Positions 1 to 9,303 are shown, counted from the first letter of the stretch. The stretch: DNA of 64,000 bases from Planctomycetia bacterium (GCA_030527015.1 JAUNBR010000001.1:1-64000); one strand, 5' to 3'. The notes: a model not told the origin generated them from the sequence alone. A program made the numbers and translations.

Positions 1-49
1 CCTGCTTTTAGAGCCGCACAAAACGAAATTTTAAATTGGAACCAGTATA
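1..49 (+). mobile_element. TA-MITE, right half cut by window edge (type A)
   Basis: Ends AAATTGGAACCAGTATA; the left half is outside the window. Confidence 0.85.
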
Positions 50-138
50 AAATTCCGCTTCCTCGGCATTTTTGCTTCGCTGGAAATGCCTACTTTTAGA
101 GCCGCAGAAAACGGAAATTTTAAATTGGAAGCAGTATA
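46..138 (+). mobile_element. TA-MITE joined head-to-tail to previous copy
   Basis: Shares the TATA of the preceding copy and lacks the first 10 nt (CCCGATACAC), so the junction probably arose by slippage or recombination between tandem copies. Confidence 0.85.
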
Positions 139-237
139 TTTCAGTAAAAATACGGTGTGGTTTTTTGTTGTCATACGGACGGAAATTTGAATGAGAATTG
201 GCATAATATGGAAACTAAATTAAAAGAAGGCAAAAAA

Positions 238-1341
238 ATGAAAAAAGGATTTACATTAGTAGAATTACTTGTAGTGATGGTGATTATTACCATTCTGGTA
301 GGATTTCTGCTGTCTGGGGTTCAGCAGATACGAGAAGCGGCGCGGCGCAGTGTGTGCGAAAATAATTTACGTCAACTTGCGCTGGGAAGTTTAAATCATG
401 AGCACGCGATCGGAACGTTTCCTTCTTCAGGTTGGACGACTTTCTTTGTCGGTGACCCAGATATGGGGATGGGGCCAAATCAGCCAGGCGGATGGCTTTT
501 CTCGCTGCTTCCTTATATTGAGCAGAATGATGTTTATTTGTTAGCGGCGGATGGTAAACCCAAAACCATTACTGCGAAACAGGAGGAAGGTGCGTATCAG
601 ACGGTGACGACACCGATTCCGGCGTTTTACTGTGCGTCGCGCCGGTCCCCGGGGCTTTATCCGTGTCAAAACGGGTTATGGCGAAGGAATGTTCAAAACT
701 GTAGTGCGTTTCCTGATACCGGGGGGGCCAGTTCTGCTCCCGGAGAAGGTGCTGGTGTGAATGCGTCAGGGGTGGTGGATGTCGTGAAAACGGATTATAT
801 CGCTAACGCTGGCACTCACAGTATCACGGATGACACGGTGTACAGTGGTCAAATTACGGATACGACGTTTACATGGAGTAACTGGGTGAGTAATGGATAC
901 CGCTGGAACAGTAGTTGGGACGATCCTTCGTATGATATGGATGGTGTGATTTTTCGTCGCTCGGCGGTGGGAATCGATAATATCGTGGATGGCGTAACGA
1001 ACACGTATCTGCTTGGAGAAAAATTCGTCATGCCACAATTTTATACTCAAAATACCAGTAATCAAGATTTAATGTATGCGTATGCCGGAACGTCTCATGT
1101 CGGTTTGGGTGTTTCGCAGCCAACGAAAGACTGGAATGTAACGGATGAAGATGGAAATCCAGTGGATGGGAACACGATGAATCTTACCTGGGGCAGTCCT
1201 CACGCCGGCGCGCAAGGCATGGCGTTTTGTGATGGTTCGGTGCATCGAGTCAGTTATGGTATTTCGGAAGAAGTTCACCAGAGTCTTTCCAGCCGAAATG
1301 ATAAAAAAGCCATGCCAGAACGTTCTCAGTATGTGCAGTAA
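238..1341 (+). CDS. DUF1559 prepilin-like surface protein (H-X9-DG), copy 1
   Basis: A 367-residue protein of the planctomycete DUF1559 family. It opens with a prepilin leader MKKG followed by [18 protein letters not shown], the class III prepilin cleavage and membrane-helix signature, so it is probably processed by a prepilin peptidase and exposed outside the inner membrane. Near the C-terminus [12 protein letters not shown] fits the H-X9-DG motif of prepilin-processing-associated proteins. The ATG at 238 is preferred because AGAAGG lies 7 nt upstream and the leader begins exactly there; the frame stays open back to 157, but that part lies outside the conserved leader. The next gene is a paralogue with an almost identical first 60 residues. 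Family assignment is firm; exact role (pilus, secretion or surface fibre) is unknown. Confidence 0.9.
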   Translation: MKKGFTLVELLVVMVIITILVGFLLSGVQQIREAARRSVCENNLRQLALGSLNHEHAIGTFPSSGWTTFFVGDPDMGMGPNQPGGWLFSLLPYIEQNDVYLLAADGKPKTITAKQEEGAYQTVTTPIPAFYCASRRSPGLYPCQNGLWRRNVQNCSAFPDTGGASSAPGEGAGVNASGVVDVVKTDYIANAGTHSITDDTVYSGQITDTTFTWSNWVSNGYRWNSSWDDPSYDMDGVIFRRSAVGIDNIVDGVTNTYLLGEKFVMPQFYTQNTSNQDLMYAYAGTSHVGLGVSQPTKDWNVTDEDGNPVDGNTMNLTWGSPHAGAQGMAFCDGSVHRVSYGISEEVHQSLSSRNDKKAMPERSQYVQ

Positions 1342-1369
1342 ATTTTGGGCAGGAAAGAAAAAATACATT

Positions 1370-1473
1370 TATACCCGATACACTATAAAATTCCGCTTTC
1401 ACGGCATTTTGCTTCGCTGGAAATGCTGCTTAAACAGCCGCACAAAACGGAAATTTAATGTGGAATCCGTATA
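1370..1473 (+). mobile_element. TA-MITE between DUF1559 paralogues
   Basis: Complete; the stem is GGCATTTT with a mutated right arm. The Shine-Dalgarno site of the next gene follows directly. Confidence 0.9.
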
Positions 1474-1492
1474 GAAGAAAGGATATTATTTC

Positions 1493-2689
1493 ATGAAACA
1501 TAATTTTCAAAAAGGATTCACTCTAGTGGAATTACTGGTGGTGATGGTGATTATCACGATTTTGGTTGGTTTGATGCTTCCCGCAGTTCATCAGATTCGC
1601 GAAGCGGCACGCCGTTCTGTCTGTGAAAATAACATAAGGCAGTTGGCTCTGGCATGTCTGAATCTTGAGCATAATGTAGGCGCTTTACCGTCAGGAGGCT
1701 GGGGCCCTAGTTACGTCGGTGACCCGGACATGGCCTCCGGTATGAATCAGCCTGGCTCGTGGCTTTTTGCCATTTTGCCATATATTGAGCAAAATGATGT
1801 TTACATGCAGGCCGCGGATGGGAATCGATCAAGAGTTACCGATAAACAGGCCGCGGGTGCACTGACGACAATAAACATGCAGATACCGACATTTCTCTGT
1901 TCTTCACGCAGAACGGTCAAAGATAAACTTCCCGTGTTTTCGGATCTTGATTTTATTAATTCGAATGATGTGGCGTCTCCCTATTATGCTTGTAAATCGG
2001 ATTACGCGGCTAACAGCGGCAGTCATCTTGGTTCCAATTCATACACATCCGGTGCGTATTTTCTGGATGCGGATCCACGCGCGAACACGAATATATATGG
2101 TACACAGTCCTCGTCCTGGAACCCTACATGGGACACGGATAATAATCATGTAAATGATAAATCGGACGGTGTGATTCACCGTCGTACTGCGGTAAGAATA
2201 GATGATATTACTGATGGTACGTCGAAAACATATCTTTTGGGTGAAAAATATGTCTGTCCGAACTTTTATTTACGCACGGAGGCCACGTTTACTGATACGG
2301 AAGATGTGACAGGAACTTTTGAGGTTATCGGAGATGGCAGAGGTGCGTATGCAGGATGCTGCGATGATAATCAGCGTTCGGCTGGGGTTTATCCCATGCA
2401 AGATACGGTTAATTTACGGCTGAATGGTTCGATTACCCTGACGAAAAAAGTTTACACTTCTAGCAGAGGGACGGACGGTTCTGTAATGACAACTGTTACG
2501 ACGCAAGATTTTCCGTATTCGGGTGTCTATTCGCCATTCGGCAGCGCGCACGGAGGTTCTTTTGGAATGGCGTTATGTGATGGATCTGTTCACCGCGTCA
2601 ATTATGGACTCGATCCGGCAGTGCATTCTGCCATGGGAACACGTAATGGTTCGGACCTGGTAAATCTTTCAGAGGTGTTTAACCGTTAA
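1493..2689 (+). CDS. DUF1559 prepilin-like surface protein (H-X9-DG), copy 2
   Basis: A 398-residue paralogue of the preceding gene with the same leader ([20 protein letters not shown] after a short basic N-terminus) and a C-terminal H-GGSFGMALC-DG motif, again H-X9-DG. The middle (residues about 150-330) is divergent and about 30 residues longer, which is typical of this family where only the ends are conserved. AAAGGAT lies about 9 nt before the ATG. One TA-MITE separates it from copy 1, so the pair is a tandem duplication later invaded by the element. Probably exported as a pilin-like subunit; the partner secretion machinery may be the PilM-like operon at 23.7 kb, which is inference. Confidence 0.9.
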   Translation: MKHNFQKGFTLVELLVVMVIITILVGLMLPAVHQIREAARRSVCENNIRQLALACLNLEHNVGALPSGGWGPSYVGDPDMASGMNQPGSWLFAILPYIEQNDVYMQAADGNRSRVTDKQAAGALTTINMQIPTFLCSSRRTVKDKLPVFSDLDFINSNDVASPYYACKSDYAANSGSHLGSNSYTSGAYFLDADPRANTNIYGTQSSSWNPTWDTDNNHVNDKSDGVIHRRTAVRIDDITDGTSKTYLLGEKYVCPNFYLRTEATFTDTEDVTGTFEVIGDGRGAYAGCCDDNQRSAGVYPMQDTVNLRLNGSITLTKKVYTSSRGTDGSVMTTVTTQDFPYSGVYSPFGSAHGGSFGMALCDGSVHRVNYGLDPAVHSAMGTRNGSDLVNLSEVFNR

Positions 2690-2718
2690 ATTTCAGTTGT
2701 TTTTTACCCATGCACTAA

Positions 2719-2824
2719 TATACTGGTTCCATTTTAAATTGCCGTTTTGTGCGGCTCAGAAAACAGGCATTTTTAGCGAAGCAAAATGCCGGGGAAGCGA
2801 AAATTTATAGTGTATCGGGAATAT
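2719..2824 (-). mobile_element. TA-MITE, first of a tandem pair
   Basis: Complete; its end shares TATA with the next copy, same orientation. Confidence 0.9.
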
Positions 2825-2926
2825 ACTGGTTCCAATTTAAAATTTCGTTTTGTGCGGCTCTAAAAGCAGGCTTTTCAGCGAAGCAAAAAAGCCGGTGAAG
2901 CTGAATTTTATAATGTATCGGGTATA
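2821..2926 (-). mobile_element. TA-MITE, second of a tandem pair (type A)
   Basis: Complete, nearly identical to copies at 4406, 18032 and 35054. Confidence 0.92.
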
Positions 2927-2962
2927 AAAACATAAAAGCAAAATTTTGTCAAAAGGACTTTT

Positions 2963-4204
2963 ATGAATTTAAAAGAAGAAAACCTTTCTGTCAGAGCTCG
3001 GTGCCGAATGGCGTGGAATATCACGAATCGGTGTAACCTTCACTGCAAGCACTGTTTACGCCGTGCACCGTCTCTCTGTCCACCTGAAAGAGAGCTTTCG
3101 TCGAAGGACGCGATGAAAGTGCTGGATCTTTTCTGTGATTTTGCGCGTCAGACAAATCGGACAGGTGGAATCGGGTTTTTAGGTGGGAATCCGATGATGC
3201 GTATCGATATGCCGGAAATTCTGGCGCGAATGAAGGAATATCGTCAGGAAGGTCTGATTCATCATATTTCTTTTTTGGCGAATCCAGAACAGTTGACGCC
3301 GAAAATGATTCAGGCGCTGGTAGAATGTCAGACAGACAGTTATACCATTAGCTTGGATGGTTTAAAAGAGGTGAATGATCGGATGCGTGGTGCAGGGAAT
3401 TTTGACATGGCCACGGCGGCTATTCGGAATCTTCATGAGGCGGGAATTCGTGTGCCGGTGAAATTTACCATGACACGGGAAAACAGGCATCAGCTAAAAG
3501 AGACGATTCTTCTGGCTCTGGAGCTGGGCTGTGATGGTTTCGGAATCGGGCAGCTCGCTCTGCAGGGGGGCGGTTATTTGAACGCGCAACTTGCCCTGTC
3601 TGCGACGGAGTATCGTGCATTTTTATGGAATATTTCAGAAATTGTCCAGACGCTTCCGGAGAAATATTTTAATTTTGCTTGCGGTTTACTTCATCGCTAT
3701 TACGCGCTTATCGAAATGATTTACAGGGAAGAAAATCGCCTTTCGGAATTTGAGATGCTCTGCCGAAGGTTTCCTGAACCGGAAGATTTTTTGGATGGTT
3801 TCGGTTCAGGGCCACGGAGAAAACTCCCAGAATATTTTGATCCCATGTGCGTTTCTTTTTATGTTTGGCCGGATGGAGAGGTGAATGGTGGTAATCGTTG
3901 GACGCCGCGTTTAGGCTGGGTTCCGCGTAATACGTTTATGGAGCTGTATGAACTATCACCGGTTTATGACGATATAAAAAACGGAATCACACCAGAGATT
4001 CGCACCCAAATAACGGAAAAAGCCGCTGCGGTCTGTGCACGATGTATGCATCGCGAAAAATGTTCACGTGTAGTTCAGATTTTTTCTGCAGCAGATAAAA
4101 AACATAACGGATTAAGGAATTTCGGCATGCAGACGCTTTACCCATCAGACTGCTGGATTCTGGAGAGGGAGTTTCAGGAGACCATGGTTTTTTCGGAAGT
4201 TTAA
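2963..4204 (+). CDS. Radical SAM protein with C-terminal cysteine cluster
   Basis: A 413-residue enzyme with the radical SAM 4Fe-4S motif CNLHCKHC (Cys24, Cys28, Cys31). GGNP at about residue 73 and SLDG at about 130 match the SAM-binding glycine motif and the strand-4/5 region of the family. Around residues 356-366 CARCMHREKC plus a later Cys (PSDC, about 395) suggests a SPASM or twitch-like auxiliary cluster domain, as in peptide- or protein-modifying members. No short precursor peptide is apparent next to it, so the substrate is unknown. Start: AAAAGGACTTTT directly precedes the ATG. It lies 270 bp after the DUF1559 pair with two elements between, so operon membership is uncertain. Confidence 0.85.
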   Translation: MNLKEENLSVRARCRMAWNITNRCNLHCKHCLRRAPSLCPPERELSSKDAMKVLDLFCDFARQTNRTGGIGFLGGNPMMRIDMPEILARMKEYRQEGLIHHISFLANPEQLTPKMIQALVECQTDSYTISLDGLKEVNDRMRGAGNFDMATAAIRNLHEAGIRVPVKFTMTRENRHQLKETILLALELGCDGFGIGQLALQGGGYLNAQLALSATEYRAFLWNISEIVQTLPEKYFNFACGLLHRYYALIEMIYREENRLSEFEMLCRRFPEPEDFLDGFGSGPRRKLPEYFDPMCVSFYVWPDGEVNGGNRWTPRLGWVPRNTFMELYELSPVYDDIKNGITPEIRTQITEKAAAVCARCMHREKCSRVVQIFSAADKKHNGLRNFGMQTLYPSDCWILEREFQETMVFSEV

Positions 4205-4218
4205 TCTTTTTTTGATTT

Positions 4219-4325
4219 TATATCCGATGCACTGTAAAATTCTGCTTCCACGGCATTTTTGCTTCGCTGAAAATGATGTTTTCAGAGCCGCAAAAAATGG
4301 AATTTTAAACGTGCTCCAGGGTATA
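4219..4325 (+). mobile_element. TA-MITE after radical SAM gene
   Basis: Starts 15 bp past the stop; older copy with the right stem arm changed (AAAATGAT). Confidence 0.85.
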
Positions 4326-4405
4326 TATCCGGCGTGTTCATGTCTTTTGATCATTTCGGTTTATTTCCTGATTTCTTTCATTTTTTCTAAATTTTTTATA
4401 GAATT

Positions 4406-4510
4406 TATACCCGATACATTATAAAATTTAGCTTCCCCGGCTTTTTTGCTTCGCTGAAAAGCCTGCTTTTAGAGCTGCACAAAACGAAATTTTAAATTGG
4501 AACCAGTATA
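4406..4510 (+). mobile_element. TA-MITE ending on the EamA start codon (type A)
   Basis: Young copy; the right-hand TA supplies the A of the ATG at 4510. Confidence 0.93.
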
Positions 4511-4974
4511 TGAGTAACTCAAATTATACATGGATCTGGCTGGCGGTATTAGCCGCGGTTTTTGCCACTCTGGTGAATCTTTTCGCTAAAATGGGGGTCA
4601 CGGACGCCGGCGGAATGAAAATCGATAAAAATCTGGCGACAGCGATACGTACTTCCGCTGCGTTTATTCTTGCTTGGGGCTTATTTGTCGGATGGTCTTT
4701 AGCGCACGCGCAGCCGATGATGTTAAAATTTCAGAATCTAACGGCGATAAACTGGCTTTTCCTAATTCTTACCGGTGTTTGTACTGGTATGACGTGGCTG
4801 TGCACGATGTACGCTCTGGCACTAGGAGAGGTTTCTCGCGTGGCACCGCTGTCAAAACTCTCTGTCATTTTTCTCATTCCGATCGGAATCTTTGTTCTTG
4901 GCGAAACGGTCACGGTTTCTAAAATCGCGGGTGGCGTGCTGATCCTCCTCGGTTCCCTTTTAATAATGCTTTAA
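4510..4974 (+). CDS. EamA-domain small membrane protein (COG2510-like)
   Basis: A 154-residue, almost wholly hydrophobic protein with about five membrane helices and a single EamA (drug/metabolite transporter) repeat. The C-terminal half (LGEVSRVAPLSKLSVIFLIP then LGETVTVSKIAGGVLILLG) is characteristic. Full DMT carriers have two such repeats, so this one probably dimerises; substrate unknown. Its start is unusual: the A of the ATG is the last base of a TA-MITE (4406-4510), so the upstream 100 nt are element sequence and the only Shine-Dalgarno-like string is GGAA inside the element's right end. Confidence 0.8.
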   Translation: MSNSNYTWIWLAVLAAVFATLVNLFAKMGVTDAGGMKIDKNLATAIRTSAAFILAWGLFVGWSLAHAQPMMLKFQNLTAINWLFLILTGVCTGMTWLCTMYALALGEVSRVAPLSKLSVIFLIPIGIFVLGETVTVSKIAGGVLILLGSLLIML

Positions 4975-4978
4975 TTTT

Positions 4979-5084
4979 TATACTGGTTTCACCTTAAATT
5001 TCCGTTTTGTGCTGCTCTGAGAGCAGGTATTTTCGGCGAAGAAAAAATGCTGGAGAAGTGGAATTTTATAGTGTATCGGATAGA
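4979..5084 (-). mobile_element. TA-MITE directly after the EamA gene
   Basis: Begins 5 bp past the stop codon, so the EamA gene has a copy at both ends. Confidence 0.88.
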
Positions 5085-5117
5085 TAACGTTTTTCACTGA
5101 TTATGAAATGAATTACC

Positions 5118-6515
5118 ATGGCTGATTTTTCACGTAAATTGAAGGTTTTTACCCTTTATGTAGTTTCGTTTTTTGTCCTTCTGACGGCAATTTTTTACTC
5201 GACAGTTCCATTTTTTCGAAAAGATGGACGTTCAGATAACGTGATTCCTGTGACGAAAGAAGCGAAAAAAACCAAAAATTATATTTATTCTGTGACCATG
5301 TCGCCGGTGGGAACGGTTTATTTCGAGCATGTTCCTCAGCGGGTTTTAACTGGAGACGCGAATTATAATGAAATGCTGGTCGCGACGCGTGACGCGCATA
5401 AAATTATGAAAACCTCTTATCAGACAGATGAGAAGGAAGGTTTTTACGCACGAATTCCGAATTTTCAGTCCGGGTTAAATTGGGATGTGATAAATACTAA
5501 CATAAACACTTCCGAGAGAATGACTTTTGATAAAGAACTGCTCTATCAATTAAAATCGGATATTCATCATTTAGATCCGATTCAGGTAATGCAGTGGAAA
5601 GGCTGGTCTCTGGATGATGTGGAAGAGGTAACGAAAAACGTGGGGCCATTTTTTGCAAATCGTGGCAGCCGGGATTATCCGATGGATCGTCCGAAAATCG
5701 CGCCGTATTTTTTGTCTTCGCCTAAAGAGAATTCGAAAGAAGTTCTCGCAGCGCATGCCGACGTGACTTGTGCGGAGACAAAGAAAGACGTTCCTTCACC
5801 GCCTGACATGTCGGACGTGATTTCTTTGCCAGAGGTTCAGAATTATGAGGTTTATACTCTTTGGGAGCTGAGTGATAAGGTGGCGCAGGTTTATCAAAAA
5901 CAGGAAGTCGTGGAAAAAATTAAGGGGATGGCGGAGCGTATGGCCGCCGAAATTCAGGCGAAACTTCCGCCTCCAGAAAAACGGCCGAGAGTGGGATTAC
6001 TGTTTTTTGGGCATAATCATTTTACACCTTTTCGGCTTCTTAATGGAGGTTTCGGTCAGGCACAGTATCATGTGGTTCAGGCACACGATGCTTTTGACAT
6101 GCTGGAGTGTTACGGAAACGGGGTTTATCGGCGTCCCTCCGCGGCGGGAAGTACCACTGCGGCCGGAACGACTACGGATCTGGAAGCACTGGTGGCCTGT
6201 AATCCAGATATTATTATTTTTCCCATGGCCCTTTCTCCGAAAAATGAACCTCTCTTTCAAGAGTTGCTTAAACTTCAAGAGGATCCGGTGGCGAAAAATA
6301 TTAATGCGTTTAAAAATAATCGTGTTTATCCTGGTGGCACCCCTTTTCAGGGGCCAATTTATTTTCTCTTTCAGGTGGAAATGGCGGCGAAGCAGATTTA
6401 TCCGGAAATTTTTGGCGTTTTCAGAAAAAAACATGATTATTGTAAAGAAGAGCAGCTTTTTTCGCGTGAGGAATTAGCGCAGATTTTGAAGGAAGCGGAA
6501 AATGAAAAGGAGTGA
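5118..6515 (+). CDS. ABC transporter substrate-binding protein (FecB/BtuF-like), membrane anchored
   Basis: A 465-residue protein with one N-terminal membrane segment (about residues 10-30, VFTLYVVSFFVLLTAIFYST) and a TroA-fold iron-siderophore/cobalamin binding domain in the C-terminal half (about 285-450). That part contains RVGLLFFG, a DLEALVACNPDIIIF segment typical of the family and a final NRVYPGG turn. The long N-terminal region (30-280) is unusual for this family and unrecognised. The gene is followed by the permease and ATPase, so it supplies the importer with substrate, probably an iron complex or corrinoid; which of these cannot be told from sequence. No cobalamin riboswitch or Fur box was recognised upstream. 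Confidence 0.8.
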   Translation: MADFSRKLKVFTLYVVSFFVLLTAIFYSTVPFFRKDGRSDNVIPVTKEAKKTKNYIYSVTMSPVGTVYFEHVPQRVLTGDANYNEMLVATRDAHKIMKTSYQTDEKEGFYARIPNFQSGLNWDVINTNINTSERMTFDKELLYQLKSDIHHLDPIQVMQWKGWSLDDVEEVTKNVGPFFANRGSRDYPMDRPKIAPYFLSSPKENSKEVLAAHADVTCAETKKDVPSPPDMSDVISLPEVQNYEVYTLWELSDKVAQVYQKQEVVEKIKGMAERMAAEIQAKLPPPEKRPRVGLLFFGHNHFTPFRLLNGGFGQAQYHVVQAHDAFDMLECYGNGVYRRPSAAGSTTAAGTTTDLEALVACNPDIIIFPMALSPKNEPLFQELLKLQEDPVAKNINAFKNNRVYPGGTPFQGPIYFLFQVEMAAKQIYPEIFGVFRKKHDYCKEEQLFSREELAQILKEAENEKE

Positions 6516-6535
6516 AGGAAAATCTGATTTTTCAG

Positions 6536-6640
6536 TATGCCGGTTCCACTTTAAATTTCCGTTTTGTGAGGCTCTGAATGCAGGCATTTTTAGGAAAGCA
6601 AAACACCGGGGAAGCGAAATTTTGTAGTGTATCGGGTATA
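6536..6640 (-). mobile_element. TA-MITE between binding-protein and permease genes
   Basis: Complete, 21 bp past the stop; lies inside the presumed ABC operon. Confidence 0.88.
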
Positions 6641-6652
6641 AAAATGGAAAAC

Positions 6653-6705
6653 CACCAGAAATTAACCTCTCAGACTGGAGAATCGTTGATCCGCCATTTC
6701 TGGTG
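6653..6705 (+). promoter_or_regulatory. Stem-loop between binding-protein and permease genes
   Basis: CACCAGAAAT pairs perfectly with ATTTCTGGTG across a 33-nt loop, 46 nt before the permease ATG. No U-run follows on the plus strand, so it is more likely an mRNA-stability or attenuation structure than a terminator. Confidence 0.5.
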
Positions 6706-6750
6706 AAAAAAATAAAAAAATGATTCTAGAAAAAATAAAGAAAGATAAAG

Positions 6751-7872
6751 ATGGAATTAACTCTGCCGTCCTCCCGGCGTAAAAAGTCAAAATATCTTTT
6801 TATGATAATGATAATTGCCGCGGTTTCGATGATAATAATCGCTGGGTCCGTAATTTTACAGATTTCTGGCGGGGCGTACCAAACTTCGCCGAATGAAGTT
6901 TGGGATGCGCTGTTTAGTTCTGAAGTGTGGCGGAATCCGGGTTTCCTTCTTCGCCTGCTTTTAGGAAATGTGGTATGTGACCATCTTCAGGTGCCAGAGG
7001 CACTTCCCGTTTCGGTTAGCACGATGGTCGTCTGGTCGATTCGTGTTCCTCGTGTTTTGGTAGGGCTTTTAGTGGGGCTGAATCTGGCGTTCGCAGGAAG
7101 TATTTTTCAGGCGATTACGCGAAATGAAATGGCCAGTCCTTATCTTCTGGGAATTAATCAGGGAGCCGGTCTGATGATTAGCCTGATACTGGTTCTGTTT
7201 CCGGCCATGTCCTCTCTGATGCCGCTTTTCGCGATGCTCGGCGGTGTCGCCGCTTTTCTGATAGTGTACGCGATCGCGTGGAATCATGGTGCCAGTCCAG
7301 TACGTCTGATTCTCGCAGGAGTGATCGTCGGTGCGGTGGCCAGTGCCATTCAGACAGCGCTACGTTTCATGATTTCAGACATGATGGTTATGCATACGGC
7401 CATGAACTGGCTCTCTGGGTCCCTTATCGGCACAAATTGGGGACAGGTTCGAATGATTCTTCCATGGTCGATTCTGACGGTGATTATCTGTCTTTCGCTG
7501 ACACGTTATCTTGATATTCTTATGCTGGGTGATCAGACGGCGACATCTTTAGGTTTAAGTGTCGAAAAATGGCGTTTTATCCTTGCTTTCGTCGGGATTA
7601 TGGCTGCCGCCTCGTCCGTCGCGGTGGCGGGGCTGGTGGGTTTCGTCGGCCTGATCGTCCCGCATATTATCCGTTCGGTGGTCGGCAGTCCTCATCACCG
7701 AATGTTTATTGGCTGTCTGTTCGTGGGCCCTGCGCTGATGGCTCTGGCGGACGTGATTTCTCGACTGATCTTGAATCCGATTCAGTTGCCCGTGGGTACG
7801 ATAACAGGAACGGTGGGTGGAATATTTTTCCTCTTTATGATGCGTCGAAAAAAGGAGTTTGGAAGATTATGA
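6751..7872 (+). CDS. FecCD-family ABC transporter permease
   Basis: A 373-residue integral membrane protein of the iron-siderophore/vitamin B12 permease family. Hallmarks: RVPRVLVGLLVGLNLAFAGS in the first third, NEMASPYLLG, and near the C-terminus GLVGFVGLIVPHIIRSVVG, the region that contacts the ATPase. The length is slightly above the usual 330-350 because of an N-terminal extension of about 25 residues. It overlaps the ATPase gene by ATGA, so the two are translationally coupled. A stem-loop (6653-6705) and a TA-MITE separate it from the binding-protein gene, which could lower permease expression relative to the binding protein. Confidence 0.92.
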   Translation: MELTLPSSRRKKSKYLFMIMIIAAVSMIIIAGSVILQISGGAYQTSPNEVWDALFSSEVWRNPGFLLRLLLGNVVCDHLQVPEALPVSVSTMVVWSIRVPRVLVGLLVGLNLAFAGSIFQAITRNEMASPYLLGINQGAGLMISLILVLFPAMSSLMPLFAMLGGVAAFLIVYAIAWNHGASPVRLILAGVIVGAVASAIQTALRFMISDMMVMHTAMNWLSGSLIGTNWGQVRMILPWSILTVIICLSLTRYLDILMLGDQTATSLGLSVEKWRFILAFVGIMAAASSVAVAGLVGFVGLIVPHIIRSVVGSPHHRMFIGCLFVGPALMALADVISRLILNPIQLPVGTITGTVGGIFFLFMMRRKKEFGRL

Positions 7873-8717
7873 ATACTGAAAATTTTGCCACGGAAACTTC
7901 CACGAGAATCTCGGTTCAGGAAATCGTGGTGAGGTATCACCCGAATCAAGAACCTGTTTTGGATCGTTTGTCGTTACAGATTTTGCCACATAAACTGAAT
8001 GTTCTTATAGGCCCCAACGGTTGTGGAAAAAGTACATTGTTGAAGGCCATGGCCCGTCAGCTGCGTCTTTCGTCTGGGGCGGTATTTATTGAGGATCGAA
8101 ATATTAATTCTTTCAGTGCGTTGGAGCTTTCTCAGTACGTGGGGATTCTCTTTCAGGAAAATTTCGCCCCGAATGACCTGACGGTGGAAGAGCTGATTTA
8201 TTATAGTCGTTATCCTCGCCTGAAGCTTTTTGAGTCGTTACGAGAAGAAGATTATCATGCTGTGCAGTGGGCGATGGAAATCACGAACACACTGCGCTGG
8301 CGTGACCGTATGATTCGAGAATTAAGTTCCGGGCAGCGTCAGCTGGTGTGGATCGCACTGATCATTGCGCAAGAGTCGAAATGTCTTTTTTTGGATGAAC
8401 CGACTTCTTATTTAGATATGGCAAATCAAATTGAAATTTTAGACTGTATTCATCGGCTAAATCGAGAGATGGGAAAGACGATCGTCGTTTCGATTCATGA
8501 TTTAAACATGGCGGCGCAGTACGCGGATTGGATTTTTGCCATGAAGGACGGAAGGATTCACTCTTTTGGAGCACCACAAAATATAATCACATCGGAACTG
8601 CTTCACGAGGTTTTTGACGTGGAAGCGAAAATCATTTATGACCAGCAAGATGGGGCAGTTTACTGCATTCCGAAACATGTGGGTTACTCATCGGAAAGTG
8701 TGGCGCGTAGAGAATGA
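7869..8717 (+). CDS. ABC transporter ATP-binding protein (FepC/BtuD-like)
   Basis: A 282-residue ATPase with all nucleotide-binding motifs: Walker A GPNGCGKST (about residue 52), signature LSSGQRQLVWIA, Walker B CLFLDEPTSYLD and the switch histidine in VVSIHDLN. Similarity pattern is that of siderophore/cobalamin importers. The start at 7869 gives a 4-bp ATGA overlap with the permease; the frame is open upstream to 7569 but that part is a shadow of the permease. It completes a binding protein-permease-ATPase importer with 5118-7872. A TA-MITE follows 28 bp after the stop. Confidence 0.93.
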   Translation: MNTENFATETSTRISVQEIVVRYHPNQEPVLDRLSLQILPHKLNVLIGPNGCGKSTLLKAMARQLRLSSGAVFIEDRNINSFSALELSQYVGILFQENFAPNDLTVEELIYYSRYPRLKLFESLREEDYHAVQWAMEITNTLRWRDRMIRELSSGQRQLVWIALIIAQESKCLFLDEPTSYLDMANQIEILDCIHRLNREMGKTIVVSIHDLNMAAQYADWIFAMKDGRIHSFGAPQNIITSELLHEVFDVEAKIIYDQQDGAVYCIPKHVGYSSESVARRE

Positions 8718-8745
8718 ACTCGTAGCGGAGGCACTGTTTTTGTCT

Positions 8746-8852
8746 TATACTGGTTCTTCTTAAATTGCCGTTTTGTGCGGCTCTTTCAGCAGGCATTTTC
8801 AGGGAAGCAAAAATGTCGGGGAGGCGTAAATTTATAGTGCTTTGGGTGTAAT
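8746..8852 (-). mobile_element. TA-MITE after the ABC operon
   Basis: Complete, moderately diverged. Confidence 0.85.
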
Positions 8853-9303
8853 ATTTAAAATTCCATGGGTTTTGCATCTGATATACTATAAAAATCAGTT
8901 TTTTATGGTTTTTGTTGCGATAAAAATATTATGAAAGAAAGTTGCAGCGAAAAGGAAATTTCAGGTCACGGTGGAAAATAAAAAAAGTTTCAAAAAATTT
9001 TTGTTGGGGTACTTGAAAAAGTTTTTCGGATGAGTATAATTCTATTAGATTTATGAAAGAGAACTGAAAAAGGGTGAAAATCCTGGATTTTTAATGGATT
9101 TTAATCGTTTTTATTCCTTAAAATCAGATTATCATTTGGATTTATTCCAGAGAATAAGGATTTTTTCTGACGTGGTTTTTCTTTGATTAAGCCAAAATTG
9201 GCTTGGCCAAAAGGGGAATTACAGAAGTTTAGGTTAAAAAATCATGTGGTTTTAATGGTTTTGTCGCTGGAATTTTCATTTTTTCAGGTTTCTTATTAAA
9301 AAA
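8853..9303. other. Non-coding AT-rich stretch
   Basis: No gene seen. Contains only the promoter candidate at 9013-9040 and poly-T and poly-A runs before the tRNA. No element copy. Confidence 0.5.
9013..9040 (+). promoter_or_regulatory. Promoter candidate upstream of tRNA-Gly
   Basis: TTGAAA and TATAAT separated by 16 bp, in an AT-rich stretch free of elements, 264 bp before the tRNA. Sigma-70 type by pattern; the distance leaves its target uncertain. Confidence 0.4.

Noticed and set aside
4975-5117. Cobalamin riboswitch upstream of the ABC importer
   Set aside because: The gap holds only a TA-MITE; no B12-box-like sequence or suitable leader length is seen.
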